A stretch of DNA of 64,000 bases from an uncultured Lachnospiraceae bacterium (GTDB taxonomy: Bacteria; Bacillota; Clostridia; Lachnospirales; Lachnospiraceae). The translations under genes and the position numbers were made by a program. Position 1 is the stretch's first letter. Each line of letters opens with the position of its first letter. The stretch spans positions 39,773-103,772 of the forward strand of contig CAJUHH010000014.1 of the NCBI GenBank assembly GCA_910585965.1, given 5' to 3'. Of this stretch, positions 17,676-26,592 are shown in pieces. A model generated the notes under the pieces. The model searched no databases and was not told the origin of the DNA. It saw nothing but the letters and a program-made list of their open reading frames with translations.

Positions 17676-17861
17676 GCATTTTGGTGGAGGGTTTTCTTTT
17701 CTGGCCATAAATGGTTATCTCCAAACTACATTTTATTTTATAAAGAATATGATTGAAAAAGCGGTTTATATATGGTAGTTTTTATATATAGTATTAATAT
17801 ATGAGACGGATATATACCCATATTAAAATTGCAAGAAGATATAGAAGGAGAAAAACAAAAG

Positions 17862-18935
17862 ATGGCTTATGATATTGGAAAAGAAGAATCAGAAAGGATT
17901 CAATTTATGAAACTAGTTTTTTGTATAATGGTAGTATTCATACATTCCTATACAGCAGAAGTAAACTTTGCAGACACTGTGGTTACAGCGGAAAAGTCAC
18001 CGTGGATGGGAATGGTTCAACTTATAGTGTCAAAGGTGATTTCTGGATGTGCCGTCCCGGGATTTTTTACGATGTCTGCTGTGCTGTTATATAGGAAGGG
18101 CTTTTCATGGAGGGATAATGTAAAAAGAAAAATCCAGACCCTGCTTGTCCCGTATTTTATACTGAATACATTCTGGATAGCTTTTTTCTATGCAGCAAGC
18201 AGCATAAAGGCATTGGGCATTTTTTTTTCAAGTTCGTTGTTCAGAGTGCCACAATGGGGTATAAAGGAATGGCTGGATGCTTATTTGGGGATAACAAGGG
18301 ATCCGGTGTTGTATCCATTATGGTTTGTAAGGGACTTGTTTGTATTGAATATGGCTGCAAGAGTCCTCAAACTGGTTATAGACAGGATTCCTAAAATATG
18401 GTTTGTGTTTATTATGTCAACATTGGCTTTAAATATCGATTCGGGGATGTTTTTCCTGTCAACGCAGGCGCTTGCCTTTTTCTCTTTGGGATATTATATC
18501 GTAAAATATGGCTTGACTTTCAGCGACTTGGATAAAGTTCCTGCGGCTGTGGCGGCTTTTCTGTATGCCGCGCTGGCAATGGCGAATTATTTGACAATCG
18601 GGATGGCGGTACATACAGTATTCTGTGCATTGTCCGATATAGCAGGTGTTTTCTTCTGTGCATGGGCCAGCAGGTATTTTCCGGGCATGGGCTGTAAAAG
18701 CAAGCTGCTTTGGGTTTCTAAATATAATTTCAGCATATATTTATTCCATGAATTAAACCTTTCCATACTGAGAAAAATATGGTTTAAGATGTTTCCAGCG
18801 GACATTTTCCTGCAGGAAGCATCGTATTTTTTACTGCCTTTGTTTATAATCCCATCCTGCATATTGTTAAGCAGGATTATGGAAATGGCTGTGCCAGGGC
18901 TTTATAGGACAGTGACAGGGGGCAGGAAGCAGTAG
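17862..18935 (+). CDS. Membrane acyltransferase (acyltransferase-3 / OafA family)
   Basis: I place the start at the ATG at 17862, with AGGAG 11-12 bases upstream; an upstream TTG is less likely. The protein has about ten hydrophobic segments and the family's opening motif RIQFMKLVFCIMVVFIHSY, with the catalytic His of the FIHS motif. Later segments such as WFVRDLFVLNMAARVLKL and YNFSIYLFHELNLSILRK fit the family. It probably transfers acetyl or another acyl group to an extracytoplasmic sugar or lipid-linked substrate. Its upstream region is A/T-rich and the gene stands alone. Confidence 0.88.
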   Translation: MAYDIGKEESERIQFMKLVFCIMVVFIHSYTAEVNFADTVVTAEKSPWMGMVQLIVSKVISGCAVPGFFTMSAVLLYRKGFSWRDNVKRKIQTLLVPYFILNTFWIAFFYAASSIKALGIFFSSSLFRVPQWGIKEWLDAYLGITRDPVLYPLWFVRDLFVLNMAARVLKLVIDRIPKIWFVFIMSTLALNIDSGMFFLSTQALAFFSLGYYIVKYGLTFSDLDKVPAAVAAFLYAALAMANYLTIGMAVHTVFCALSDIAGVFFCAWASRYFPGMGCKSKLLWVSKYNFSIYLFHELNLSILRKIWFKMFPADIFLQEASYFLLPLFIIPSCILLSRIMEMAVPGLYRTVTGGRKQ

Positions 18936-18974
18936 CGGGAAAATCAATATAAAAGAATTGATGACTAACTTTTA

Positions 18975-19003
18975 TTGTGTGCTTTGAAATAAGGGAGTAT
19001 AAT
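18975..19003 (+). promoter_or_regulatory. Probable promoter of the chemoreceptor gene
   Basis: TTGTGT (18975-18980) and a perfect TATAAT (18998-19003) are 17 bases apart and lie 53 bases before the chemoreceptor ATG. Confidence 0.5.
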
Positions 19004-19055
19004 AAATACATGAGATATGGAACTTATTCACCGATCATATGAGGAAGAATGACAA

Positions 19056-21062
19056 ATGGGGAAAAAAGCAAAAAAAGAGATATTTCCGATTAAAGCGAAG
19101 CTGTTGGGGACGATACTGCCGGTAGTTGCAGTCATGGTACTGGTGATTGCCGCGACCTCCTATTTGATTTCCAAGAATATTATCACGGAATATTCGCAGA
19201 ATCTGTTGAACTCGTCCATTGCAAACCAGGCGAATGAGATTGAGTCATGGCTGGACGAGAATTTATCCGCTTTCCAGACCGTAAAACAGGCGATTGAGGG
19301 GACGAATCCGGATGAGGCGGCCTTGCAGGGCATACTGGACAGCTATTACCAGTTCAATGATAATTATCCGGAAGGGCTGTACGTGGCGGATGAAAACGGA
19401 AAGCTTATGAAAGCGGCAGAATCGGACAAGGCTGAGAGCAATCTGTTAGAATCCGTGTGGTACCAGGACGGTATCACAAGACTGAATATGGCATTTACAG
19501 ATGCATATACGGATGAGAATGGAGAAGCGCTTGTCAGCGCCTCCGGTATTTTGGATGATGGTTCGGATGTTTTGAAGGTGATTTCAGCGGACTTGTCCCT
19601 GGAACGCATCAGCATTATCGTAAACAGCTTTATCGAGATGGAGGATGCGCAGGCATTCCTGGTTAATGCCGAGGACGGCACGATCCTTGCCCATCGGGAT
19701 AACAGCCTGATTTCTACAAGGCTTGCTGATGCCGGAGACGCATTTATGAGGGATGTGGGCGAAAAGCTGAAACAGTATGATTACCGTATGACGGAAATCG
19801 ATGATAGAATGACGGCATTTACGGAAATAGAAGGAACAAACTGGATTCTGGTTTCCTATATTCCGACGGAAACGATTTATGCGGATATTAACGGCGTCAG
19901 AATTCTCATGGTTATGATTGGCCTAGTATCGCTGCTTTTGCTTGCCGTTTTGATTGAGCGCGTTGTCCAGGTAGTTATCAAGCCGGTCAAGGAGCTGACA
20001 AGAATCATTACTTCTATGACCGACGGCGATTTTACGGTTCGCGTGACAACGAAGAGCAACGATGAAATCGGTGTCATGAGCCGCGGCGTGGAGCGGTTTA
20101 TCCAGTCTATGCGCGGCATGATTTTGTCTATCCATGGCGTATCGGATAAGCTACATATCCAGGCGGACAACAGCAACGGTGTTTCGGGTGAAATGTATCA
20201 TGCTTCCAGGCTGCAGAGCGAATCGATGCAGGAGTTGAACAATACGGTAGAACAACTCTCCCTTTCGGTGAATGAGATTGCGGAAAATGCTACCACGCTT
20301 GCGTCAGTGGTGGCGAATACCAAAGACGATGGCGGACAGGTAGACCTCAAGATGAAAGCGACGGTAGAGGTATCCCGCCAGGGGAAAGCGGACATGCAGA
20401 ACGTCGGCGCTGCGATGCAAAGCATCAATGAGTCGGTGATGAAGCTTCAGATGGCAATCGACAAGGTGGGAAAGGCATCCGAGGAAATTACGAATATTAC
20501 GGGTGTAATCAGTGAAATTGCGGATGAGACAAACTTATTATCATTAAATGCTTCGATTGAGGCAGCCCGGGCGGGAGAGGCAGGAAGAGGCTTTGCGGTA
20601 GTCGCCACAGAAATAGGAAAGCTTGCGCAGACCAGTTCCAATTCGGTACACGATATCGAAAGCTTGATTTCTGAAATCAATGCCCTTGTAAAAGATGCCG
20701 TCAGCCAGGCGGGGGACAGCGTCGGCAATATTAAGAACAGCGGCGAGATGGTACATAATGCATTGAAGACATTTGATGTCATCTTTGATAATATTGACGA
20801 GGTCAATAGCCTGGTACAGCAGATGATGGAAAAGATGGAGCAGGTGGATAATGTCGCAGTCAATGTGGCGGCGATTTCCGAGGAACAGGCGGCAAGTTCG
20901 GAAGAGATTCTGGCGACATCGACGACGATGGTGGAACAGGCGCACAGCATCACCGGAAACAGCGAGACAGTAGCGGAAGGAGCAAAAGAACTGACAGAGT
21001 CGGCGGTAGAGCTGGCAAATCAGGTAAACATGTTTAAGGTGGATAGGGAGGATGAAGTATGA
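19056..21062 (+). CDS. Methyl-accepting chemotaxis protein (668 aa)
   Basis: One membrane segment near residues 12-35 precedes a large extracellular region (about 36-280) of dCache type, with YQFNDNYPEGLYVADENGKL and IEGTNWILVSYIPTETIYAD. A second membrane segment (about 285-305) leads to a HAMP domain (VIKPVKELTRIITSMTDGDF). The cytoplasmic signalling domain contains the highly conserved hairpin tip DETNLLSLNASIEAARAGEA and GRGFAVVATEIGKLAQ. It should report ligand binding to CheA/CheW. Its stop overlaps the start of a substrate-binding lipoprotein by four bases (ATGA), so the two are probably made together and may work together. Confidence 0.93.
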   Translation: MGKKAKKEIFPIKAKLLGTILPVVAVMVLVIAATSYLISKNIITEYSQNLLNSSIANQANEIESWLDENLSAFQTVKQAIEGTNPDEAALQGILDSYYQFNDNYPEGLYVADENGKLMKAAESDKAESNLLESVWYQDGITRLNMAFTDAYTDENGEALVSASGILDDGSDVLKVISADLSLERISIIVNSFIEMEDAQAFLVNAEDGTILAHRDNSLISTRLADAGDAFMRDVGEKLKQYDYRMTEIDDRMTAFTEIEGTNWILVSYIPTETIYADINGVRILMVMIGLVSLLLLAVLIERVVQVVIKPVKELTRIITSMTDGDFTVRVTTKSNDEIGVMSRGVERFIQSMRGMILSIHGVSDKLHIQADNSNGVSGEMYHASRLQSESMQELNNTVEQLSLSVNEIAENATTLASVVANTKDDGGQVDLKMKATVEVSRQGKADMQNVGAAMQSINESVMKLQMAIDKVGKASEEITNITGVISEIADETNLLSLNASIEAARAGEAGRGFAVVATEIGKLAQTSSNSVHDIESLISEINALVKDAVSQAGDSVGNIKNSGEMVHNALKTFDVIFDNIDEVNSLVQQMMEKMEQVDNVAVNVAAISEEQAASSEEILATSTTMVEQAHSITGNSETVAEGAKELTESAVELANQVNMFKVDREDEV

Positions 21063-22039
21063 GAAAAAAGCTGGGAATACTGTTGGGCTTGGCAATGTCC
21101 GTAGCGCTGGCGCTTGCTGGCTGCGGGGGCGATGGCGGCGCTGCCTCCAATAAAGACGTAAAAATTCTCCTTGTCCTGAACCAAATGGACAGCTTCCGTG
21201 AGACGCTGGTTGCGGCGGCGAGGGACACCGCTGAGGCGGAGGGCGTGCAGTTTGAATTCAAAGATGCCGAAGGATCGATTGAAAAACAGGTGAATTATCT
21301 GAAATCAGCCAAACAGGAGGGCTACAATGTGATTCTTTGCAGCCCGGTATCCGCAGAGACGGTTGTGGAGCTGAAGGCGAGTGCAGGGGACATACCGATT
21401 GTCTTTATCAATAGCTGCCCGGATGAAAAGCAGCTAAAAGAAGGGGAATATGTTTATGCCGGGTCTGACGAATATGTAGCAGGGCAGTTTCAGGCCGAAT
21501 ATGTGCTGGATAAGCTGGCAGACCGCCAGGAGATCAATGTGGTGTTATTAAAGGGGGAAAAAGCCCATTCTGCGACGAACGGGAGAACCAAGGGGGTAAA
21601 GCAGACGTTAGAGAGCAGCGGAAAAACAATCCATTACGTGTTTGAGGATTATGCGGACTGGGACCAGGAACTGGCAAAGCATCTGTTTGAAACATTTCTA
21701 AGGACGGGTTCGCCAGTGGACTGCGTGCTTTGTGAAAATGATTCCATGGCGCTTGGCGTGATTGAAGCATGCAAAGAGGCGGATATCGACCTGAACACCT
21801 TGCCGGTGCTGGGCGTGGATGCGACTGCCGACGGATGCGCCGCGATTAAAAGCGGCGAGATGGCATTTACCGTCTGCCAGTCCGGGACCGGGCAGGGAGA
21901 AGCGGCGGTAAAGGCGGCAATCCGATTTGCAAAGGGAGAATCCCTTGATTCGCTGGAGGGTGTCAGCGAGGACGGGAAATATGTATGGGTTCCTTTTGAA
22001 AAAGTAGACAGTACCAATGTGTCACAGTATGGAAAGTAG
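21059..22039 (+). CDS. Periplasmic-binding-protein-like lipoprotein (RbsB/sugar-binding type)
   Basis: The protein begins MRKKLGILLGLAMSVALALA and then G-C, a lipoprotein signal. The mature part is a class I periplasmic-binding fold: VKILLVLNQMDSFRETLVAA, NVILCSPVSAETVVEL, AGQFQAEYVLDKLA, VDCVLCENDSMALGVIEA and VLGVDATADGCAAIKSGEM. Such proteins bind sugars or related small molecules. No ABC permease or ATPase gene adjoins it. Its partner by position is the chemoreceptor whose stop it overlaps, so it probably presents ligand to that receptor. A strong terminator follows 21 bases after the stop. Confidence 0.88.
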   Translation: MRKKLGILLGLAMSVALALAGCGGDGGAASNKDVKILLVLNQMDSFRETLVAAARDTAEAEGVQFEFKDAEGSIEKQVNYLKSAKQEGYNVILCSPVSAETVVELKASAGDIPIVFINSCPDEKQLKEGEYVYAGSDEYVAGQFQAEYVLDKLADRQEINVVLLKGEKAHSATNGRTKGVKQTLESSGKTIHYVFEDYADWDQELAKHLFETFLRTGSPVDCVLCENDSMALGVIEACKEADIDLNTLPVLGVDATADGCAAIKSGEMAFTVCQSGTGQGEAAVKAAIRFAKGESLDSLEGVSEDGKYVWVPFEKVDSTNVSQYGK

Positions 22040-22059
22040 CGGCTCTGATGAAGGTTTCT

Positions 22060-22119
22060 CTGGGAAGGCGGCAGCGGGCAGCTTGTTTTTGCCTGTCCGG
22101 TGCAGCTTCCCAGTTTTTT
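22060..22119 (+). terminator. Rho-independent terminator after the chemoreceptor pair
   Basis: CTGGGAAG (22060-22067) pairs with CTTCCCAG (22106-22113), extended inward by further pairs, and is followed by six T residues. Confidence 0.85.
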
Positions 22120-22208
22120 ATTTCCCGCATTCTTTGTTGCAATGCTAGTTGGTTTCCTTTTGCCCTGAAAACTGGAAGTTAACGTTTTCGTGTTTTCGGT
22201 TTGATAGC

Positions 22209-22802
22209 TTAGTTTCTCCATTCAAGTATTCCATCAAGCTTTTTGCGTGGTCTTTCTTTAGGAAATTCATTTGGATAACCGAATGCAATAGCGGCGATAA
22301 GCTGCCCGTCACTGTTTAACCATTTGCACAGTTCTGAATATGCAAAAAAAATGTCGCATATCCAAAGACTTCCTATTCCTTTTTCGGTAGCAGCAAGAAG
22401 CATATTTTGTATAGAAGCACCTATAGACTGAATATTACAGATTTCAGAAACACGTTCTTCTGGTGTTAATTCTGACAAAATACTTTTTCCCAGTGAATTA
22501 ATAACAAAAATTATGGCTGGTGCTTCTGCCATTATATCAATAGTATATTTTGCCGAAGCTACATATTGTTTTCTTTTTGGCAACAATGCGCTGCCATTTT
22601 CTTCCCGTTCAATCCCCTGACGGAAAACTTTCAGCATTTCTTCTTTCGTATTTCCTTGTATTACTATATACTTCCATGGCTGTTTATTTTTAGAAGATGG
22701 TGCTTTTGCTGCACTTTGGATTATATCTATAATATCTTTCTCAGATATTGGCTTATCTATAAATTTTCTGATGCTTCGTCTATTGTAAATTGCAGAAATC
22801 AT
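22209..22802 (-). CDS. Nitroreductase-family flavoprotein (197 aa)
   Basis: The N-terminus ISAIYNRRSIRKFIDKPISE carries the nitroreductase RRSIRKF motif that binds FMN phosphate. KAPSSKNKQPWKYIVIQGNT and the C-terminal segment IGSLWICDIFFAY with AIAFGYPNE fit the family. The enzyme is a cytosolic FMN-dependent NAD(P)H oxidoreductase; the physiological substrate is unknown. Its start at 22802 faces the 23.0-kb hairpin repeat. The region 22803-23036 contains no other gene. Confidence 0.9.
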   Translation of the reverse strand: MISAIYNRRSIRKFIDKPISEKDIIDIIQSAAKAPSSKNKQPWKYIVIQGNTKEEMLKVFRQGIEREENGSALLPKRKQYVASAKYTIDIMAEAPAIIFVINSLGKSILSELTPEERVSEICNIQSIGASIQNMLLAATEKGIGSLWICDIFFAYSELCKWLNSDGQLIAAIAFGYPNEFPKERPRKKLDGILEWRN

Positions 22803-23036
22803 TTTTATTATTCCCTTTCAAACTGTGATCTGTTTTATTCCGAATTATCGGTTCCTATTATATAATATAGTTAGAAAACCCAAATTTCAATAGTTATGCC
22901 GAATTATCCCCGCTCTGTTTCCTTTTATCGTTCCGGCTGCTGCCGCGATGGTTCTTAAAGGAATAGACTTTATACCTTGGTTGTGATATATTTATATTAT
23001 ATTAACATTATCAGAGAGTCTTTAGTGGTGTATGAT

Positions 23037-23077
23037 GGAATATCCCATGTACTGATGGCAGTGCATGGGGTATCTTT
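23037..23077 (+). repeat. Island hairpin repeat, copy 1 of 5
   Basis: GGAATATCCCATG ... CATGGGGTATC forms a stem of about 10 pairs with a loop of about 15 bases. The flanking GTGGTGTATGATGG also matches copies 2 and 4. It stands about 190 bases upstream of the reductase/transglycosylase-like fusion gene. The rest of 22803-23264 has no supported gene; a TATAAT word near 23136 may belong to the promoter of the fusion gene. Confidence 0.8.
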
Positions 23078-23264
23078 ATGTATAAATGAAGGATTTTTTG
23101 CGTGCAAATTAGCGGTAGATAAGGAAACCGAAATCTGGTATAATTACTTAAATTGCGGAGATGTGGGAGTTTATCAGAATCCGGGGAATAAAAGCTTCTG
23201 GAAAGCAGTCCGCTCTGAAATATATATGGTAGTACCAAAATAGATGAGAGGAAGGTATCTGTCT

Positions 23265-24860
23265 GTGAAGTATAGGAAGATAAAAAGATGCGGCAATCTG
23301 GCGGTCAGCGAAATTGCTTTAGGGTGTGAGGGGTTTATAGGAAAGACCCGGGAAGAATTTAAGAAAATGCTGGACCGGGCGATGGCGCTTGGAATTAATT
23401 TTATTGATATGTATACGCCTAACCCTGAATTTAGGGACAATTTAGGCGCGGCAATGGCAGGAAGGAGGGAGAAGCTCGTCCTGCAAGGGCATATCTGCGC
23501 GGCGTGGGAGGACGGGCAGTATCTGCGAACCAGAGATATCCTTAAGGCAAAGGAAGCCTTTGAAGACCAGTTAAAGCGGCTGGGAACGGATTATCTGGAC
23601 ATCGGCATGATTCACTATGTGGATGGGGAAAGTGACTTTCAGGAGGTTTTTCAGGGGGAAGTCATCCGATACTGTAAGGAACTGAAGTCGGAAGGGAAAA
23701 TCAGGGCCATCGGTTTAAGTTCCCATAATCCGGCGATTGCCAGGAAAGCCGTGGAGAGCGGACTGATTGATGTATTGATGTTTTCCGTGAATGCCGCTTA
23801 TGATATGCAGCCGGCAAGCGAGGACTGCAACGATTTGTTTGATCCGGCCACCTATCAGGAAGGGTTTGTAGGAATGAATCCCGACAGGAAGGCCCTATAT
23901 GAACTGTGTGACAGGGAAAATGTTGCCATTGATGTTATGAAAGCGTTTGGCGGCGGGGATATGCTGAATGAAGAACTGTCTCCTTTTGGGGTGGCGTTTA
24001 ATGAATATCAGTGTATCGAATACTGCCTGACCAGGCCGGGAGTGGCAGCTGTCATGGCAGGATGCCGCAGTGAGGCCGAAATAGAAAAAGCAGTGTCCTA
24101 TTTCATGGAAATGTTTTTACAGATACCCTTTGAAGGTTTGTGTAGATTGGTAGAAGAATATTATGATTATGATGGGTATGAATACATTTTTCTTTGGATA
24201 AGTGATTTTTCCAGTTTTGAGTGTACTTTGGAAGAAAAGGAAAAATTTTATAGCTTATTGGAAGTATTAAATCGGATAGGAAAAAAACCGCTTATGGCAT
24301 ATGGCGGATATGATTCGATTTTGCTTACACAAGATCAAATGCCAGTAAGACTTTTTGGTGTTGCCCAGTCTGTAGGATATGGGGAAGCAAGAACAATAAC
24401 GCCTGTGGGGGGTGGGCTTCCGGTTAATAAATATTATTTTTATCCTTTGCATAAAAGAATGAGGTTTGACGAAGCATTAAGTATATTAATGGAGAATGGT
24501 TATTTTAGTATAGAAAAGTCTAATGCAGAACATGCAGATGATTATTATTCAGAAATATGTAATTGCAAACAGTGCCAAAATATTATTAAGAATGATATTG
24601 ATAATTTCAGAATTTATAACGCATCTATTCCGTATACAGTGAATGCCAGATATGGTGAAATAAAACGTAATCGTCCGACAACAGAGGCAAACTTGGTTGC
24701 AGCATTTCATTTTTTGTTTTGCAAAAATAATGAATGGAAACAAGTTGAAAATGAAAAGAGAAAAGAATTAATACAGCAGTTGCTAAATGATAGTAAAAAA
24801 TACGGTTCTAGAGAAAGACAAAAACAAATAGAAGAGTGGTGTAATATATTTGCGGGATAG
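23265..24860 (+). CDS. Fusion of an aldo/keto reductase with a tRNA-guanine-transglycosylase-like C-terminal half
   Basis: I choose the GTG at 23265, nine bases after GGAAGG; an ATG at 23244 has no ribosome site. Residues 1 to about 280 are an aldo/keto reductase: SEIALGCEGFIGK, RLGTDYLDIGMIHYVD, IRAIGLSSHNPAIARKAVE and GVAAVMAGCRSEAEIEKA. At about 24.1 kb base composition drops sharply and the rest is unrelated to reductases. That part has YGGYDSILLTQDQ, VGYGEARTITPVGGGLPVNK and a zinc motif C432-N-C434-K-Q-C437, the CxCxxC of tRNA-guanine transglycosylases and DpdA-like DNA-modifying relatives. The N-terminal half of that barrel and the reductase's usual iron-sulphur tail are both missing. 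It looks like an in-frame junction at the left end of the island; activity of either half is doubtful. Confidence 0.75.
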   Translation: MKYRKIKRCGNLAVSEIALGCEGFIGKTREEFKKMLDRAMALGINFIDMYTPNPEFRDNLGAAMAGRREKLVLQGHICAAWEDGQYLRTRDILKAKEAFEDQLKRLGTDYLDIGMIHYVDGESDFQEVFQGEVIRYCKELKSEGKIRAIGLSSHNPAIARKAVESGLIDVLMFSVNAAYDMQPASEDCNDLFDPATYQEGFVGMNPDRKALYELCDRENVAIDVMKAFGGGDMLNEELSPFGVAFNEYQCIEYCLTRPGVAAVMAGCRSEAEIEKAVSYFMEMFLQIPFEGLCRLVEEYYDYDGYEYIFLWISDFSSFECTLEEKEKFYSLLEVLNRIGKKPLMAYGGYDSILLTQDQMPVRLFGVAQSVGYGEARTITPVGGGLPVNKYYFYPLHKRMRFDEALSILMENGYFSIEKSNAEHADDYYSEICNCKQCQNIIKNDIDNFRIYNASIPYTVNARYGEIKRNRPTTEANLVAAFHFLFCKNNEWKQVENEKRKELIQQLLNDSKKYGSRERQKQIEEWCNIFAG

Positions 24861-25938
24861 AATTGTTTTGATAACGGGAGCTGGTTTTTCAGCTCCTGCA
24901 AAATTGCCAATACAAGATAAAATATTAGATGAAATGATTGCAGTGCCGACAAGTGATTTTATGAATGCAGATCCTATTCGTGAAAGCATAAAATTTTTGA
25001 CTGCTTACATAAATATTGCGATTTATTTATTAAAAGTATATGGAAATGTTAATACTCAAAAATTAGAAGAAAAATACGATATTTTACGTCATAATTATTG
25101 GGCAGATAATAGAGTAGCCTCTGTATTGCGGTATATTCGTAATAAATATGGCAAAGAAGCAGATATTAGAAATTTTAATTTAGAGGATGTTTTTACCGCA
25201 TTTGATAAAAGTATTTCGATGCGTGAAAATACAAAAGATTATTCCTATATACAGATGGATATTTTACAGCATTCATTGCTGAGATTATTTGTATATTACT
25301 TTGCAAATAGAACAAATAGACATACCTATATGTGTCAGGATTATGAAAATGTAATTCTTTTTTTGAAACGGGAATTAGGGTACATTTCTGTAATAACTAC
25401 TAATTGGGATGTTTTGTTGGAACAGTATATAGATAAAGCAGGAATAAAATTTGATTATAATTTTAATAGTGAATATGTTATAAACGAAATTAGCAAAGAG
25501 AAGAATTTAAAAAAGAAACCCGGCAGGGCGATTAAGTTGCTTAAAATTCATGGGTCAATAAATTGGTTTAGATGTTTGCGGTGCGGTACATTACAAATAT
25601 GCGGAGCAAATGAGTGTGGACAATATCTTTTTGATGACTTGAAAGAAGAAAGATGTTATAAGTGTGGGCAGAATGCAAATAAAATAATTTTTTGTGGATA
25701 TTCGCTTCCAGTAGCAGATTTTGAGTTTAGATATCTGTTGAAACAAAATATAAAGCCAACTGCTAAAATAGATGTAGTGTTATATCATAATGATGATCCA
25801 TCAAAGTTTTATGATAAAAGCAGTGTAAGAGACTTATTGCCGGAAAAGCGTTTCAAAGATTTATTTTCAGGGAATGAATGCAATTTCTATTATGAAGGAT
25901 TTGGAGAATATTTCAAAAATGTTATTTCTAAGACATAG
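24850..25938 (+). CDS. SIR2-family protein with zinc motif (362 aa)
   Basis: The start is TTG at 24850, overlapping the upstream gene by 11 bases. NAD-binding and catalytic motifs of SIR2 proteins are present: TGAGFS at residues 9-14, TTNWDVLLEQ at 183-192 and KLLKIHGSINWF near 232-243 with the catalytic His. Two Cys pairs follow, CLRC (242-245) and CYKC (269-272), the expected zinc site. Bacterial SIR2 proteins of this kind often act in phage defence by destroying NAD. Overlap with the transglycosylase-like segment suggests the two were once a two-gene module. Low GC matches the rest of the island. Confidence 0.85.
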   Translation: MRDRIVLITGAGFSAPAKLPIQDKILDEMIAVPTSDFMNADPIRESIKFLTAYINIAIYLLKVYGNVNTQKLEEKYDILRHNYWADNRVASVLRYIRNKYGKEADIRNFNLEDVFTAFDKSISMRENTKDYSYIQMDILQHSLLRLFVYYFANRTNRHTYMCQDYENVILFLKRELGYISVITTNWDVLLEQYIDKAGIKFDYNFNSEYVINEISKEKNLKKKPGRAIKLLKIHGSINWFRCLRCGTLQICGANECGQYLFDDLKEERCYKCGQNANKIIFCGYSLPVADFEFRYLLKQNIKPTAKIDVVLYHNDDPSKFYDKSSVRDLLPEKRFKDLFSGNECNFYYEGFGEYFKNVISKT

Positions 25939-26027
25939 CGTTTTTGAATATTGAGGAATCGATAAAATATTTTTCAACGACAGAAAAGTTTTGCTGATTG
26001 TCGATTATTTGGAAAGGCTGAAAGAAA

Positions 26028-26150
26028 ATGAGTGAATTTCAAGAGTTTTTAAATGAACAATTGCAGGATGATGAATTCAGAAAAGAATGGGAAGATATTC
26101 AGCCGGAAATGGATGTGATTCGTGCAATAGTTGATGCAAGGATTTTATAA
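26028..26150 (+). pseudogene. Truncated HigA-type antitoxin remnant (40 codons)
   Basis: The frame MSEFQEFLNEQLQDDEFRKE continuing WEDIQPEMDVIRAIVDAR matches the N-terminus of XRE-family antitoxins, which normally continue into a helix-turn-helix. Here a frame change after DAR gives a stop; another frame reads on as SYQGLSKHSG, the eroded start of that helix. A frame just upstream, ending LLIVDYLERLKEN, may be the tail of its toxin gene. No intact toxin is present. The first repeat of the island begins 27 bases later, so the remnant was probably cut off by island rearrangement. Confidence 0.55.
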
Positions 26151-26177
26151 AATCTTATCAAGGGTTAAGCAAACATA

Positions 26178-26328
26178 GCGGAAGCCCCTAAAACCGCGCC
26201 ATCCGCAGTCCTAAAGGCTTCCTTAGGGGAGGATAAGTATAGTGGACTGGAAGTAGAAGAAACCTGATAAACAGGGCATTTGCGCGTCCTCTAAAGGTGT
26301 TGGCAACACTTGGCAACAGTTTTTTTTG
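26178..26328 (+). repeat. Island boundary repeat, copy 1 of 3
   Basis: The block begins CGGAAGCCCCTAAAACCGCG and ends GGGGAGGATAAG (about 60 bases). It is followed by a second block with GAAACCTGATAAACAGGGCA and a tandem TTGGCAACACTTGGCAACA motif at about 26309-26328. Homology to copy 2 continues as far as the hairpin at 26444. Inside the first block GGAAGCC can pair with GGCTTCC and CCCCTAA with TTAGGGG in interleaved order, so the two stems are alternatives or form a pseudoknot. The tandem motif looks like recombinase binding sites. Confidence 0.8.
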
Positions 26329-26443
26329 TTAGTGTAGAGTGGGTTAAGTTTTTGATTTGTTGAGGATAAAAAACTGAATATGGAGTAGACATGCCGGAGA
26401 GAAGAAAATGGATAGGATAGGTGATTCTTTTGTGGTATGCAAA

Positions 26444-26484
26444 GGAATATCCCATGCGCTGGTTGGTGGTGCATGGGGTATTTT
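26444..26484 (+). repeat. Island hairpin repeat, copy 2 of 5
   Basis: GGAATATCCCATG ... CATGGGGTATTTTAT, the same stem as copy 1 with a T-rich right edge. It lies 109 bases upstream of the nuclease-STAND gene. Confidence 0.8.
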
Positions 26485-26592
26485 ATAAGGTCTTATTTTG
26501 AAAAGTTTATTGAGTGAAATTATATCTTGAAGTATAATAAAAAATAAAGGTTATGTTGTTTGATATAAGTATATATGGTAAAGGTAGCAGAC

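Noticed and set aside
22977..23243. Plus-strand 88-residue open frame before the reductase fusion
   Set aside because: It spans a hairpin repeat, has no ribosome site and no known domain.
23265..24860. Dpd DNA-modification system
   Set aside because: Only a truncated TGT-like half is present and none of the other dpd genes is recognisable.
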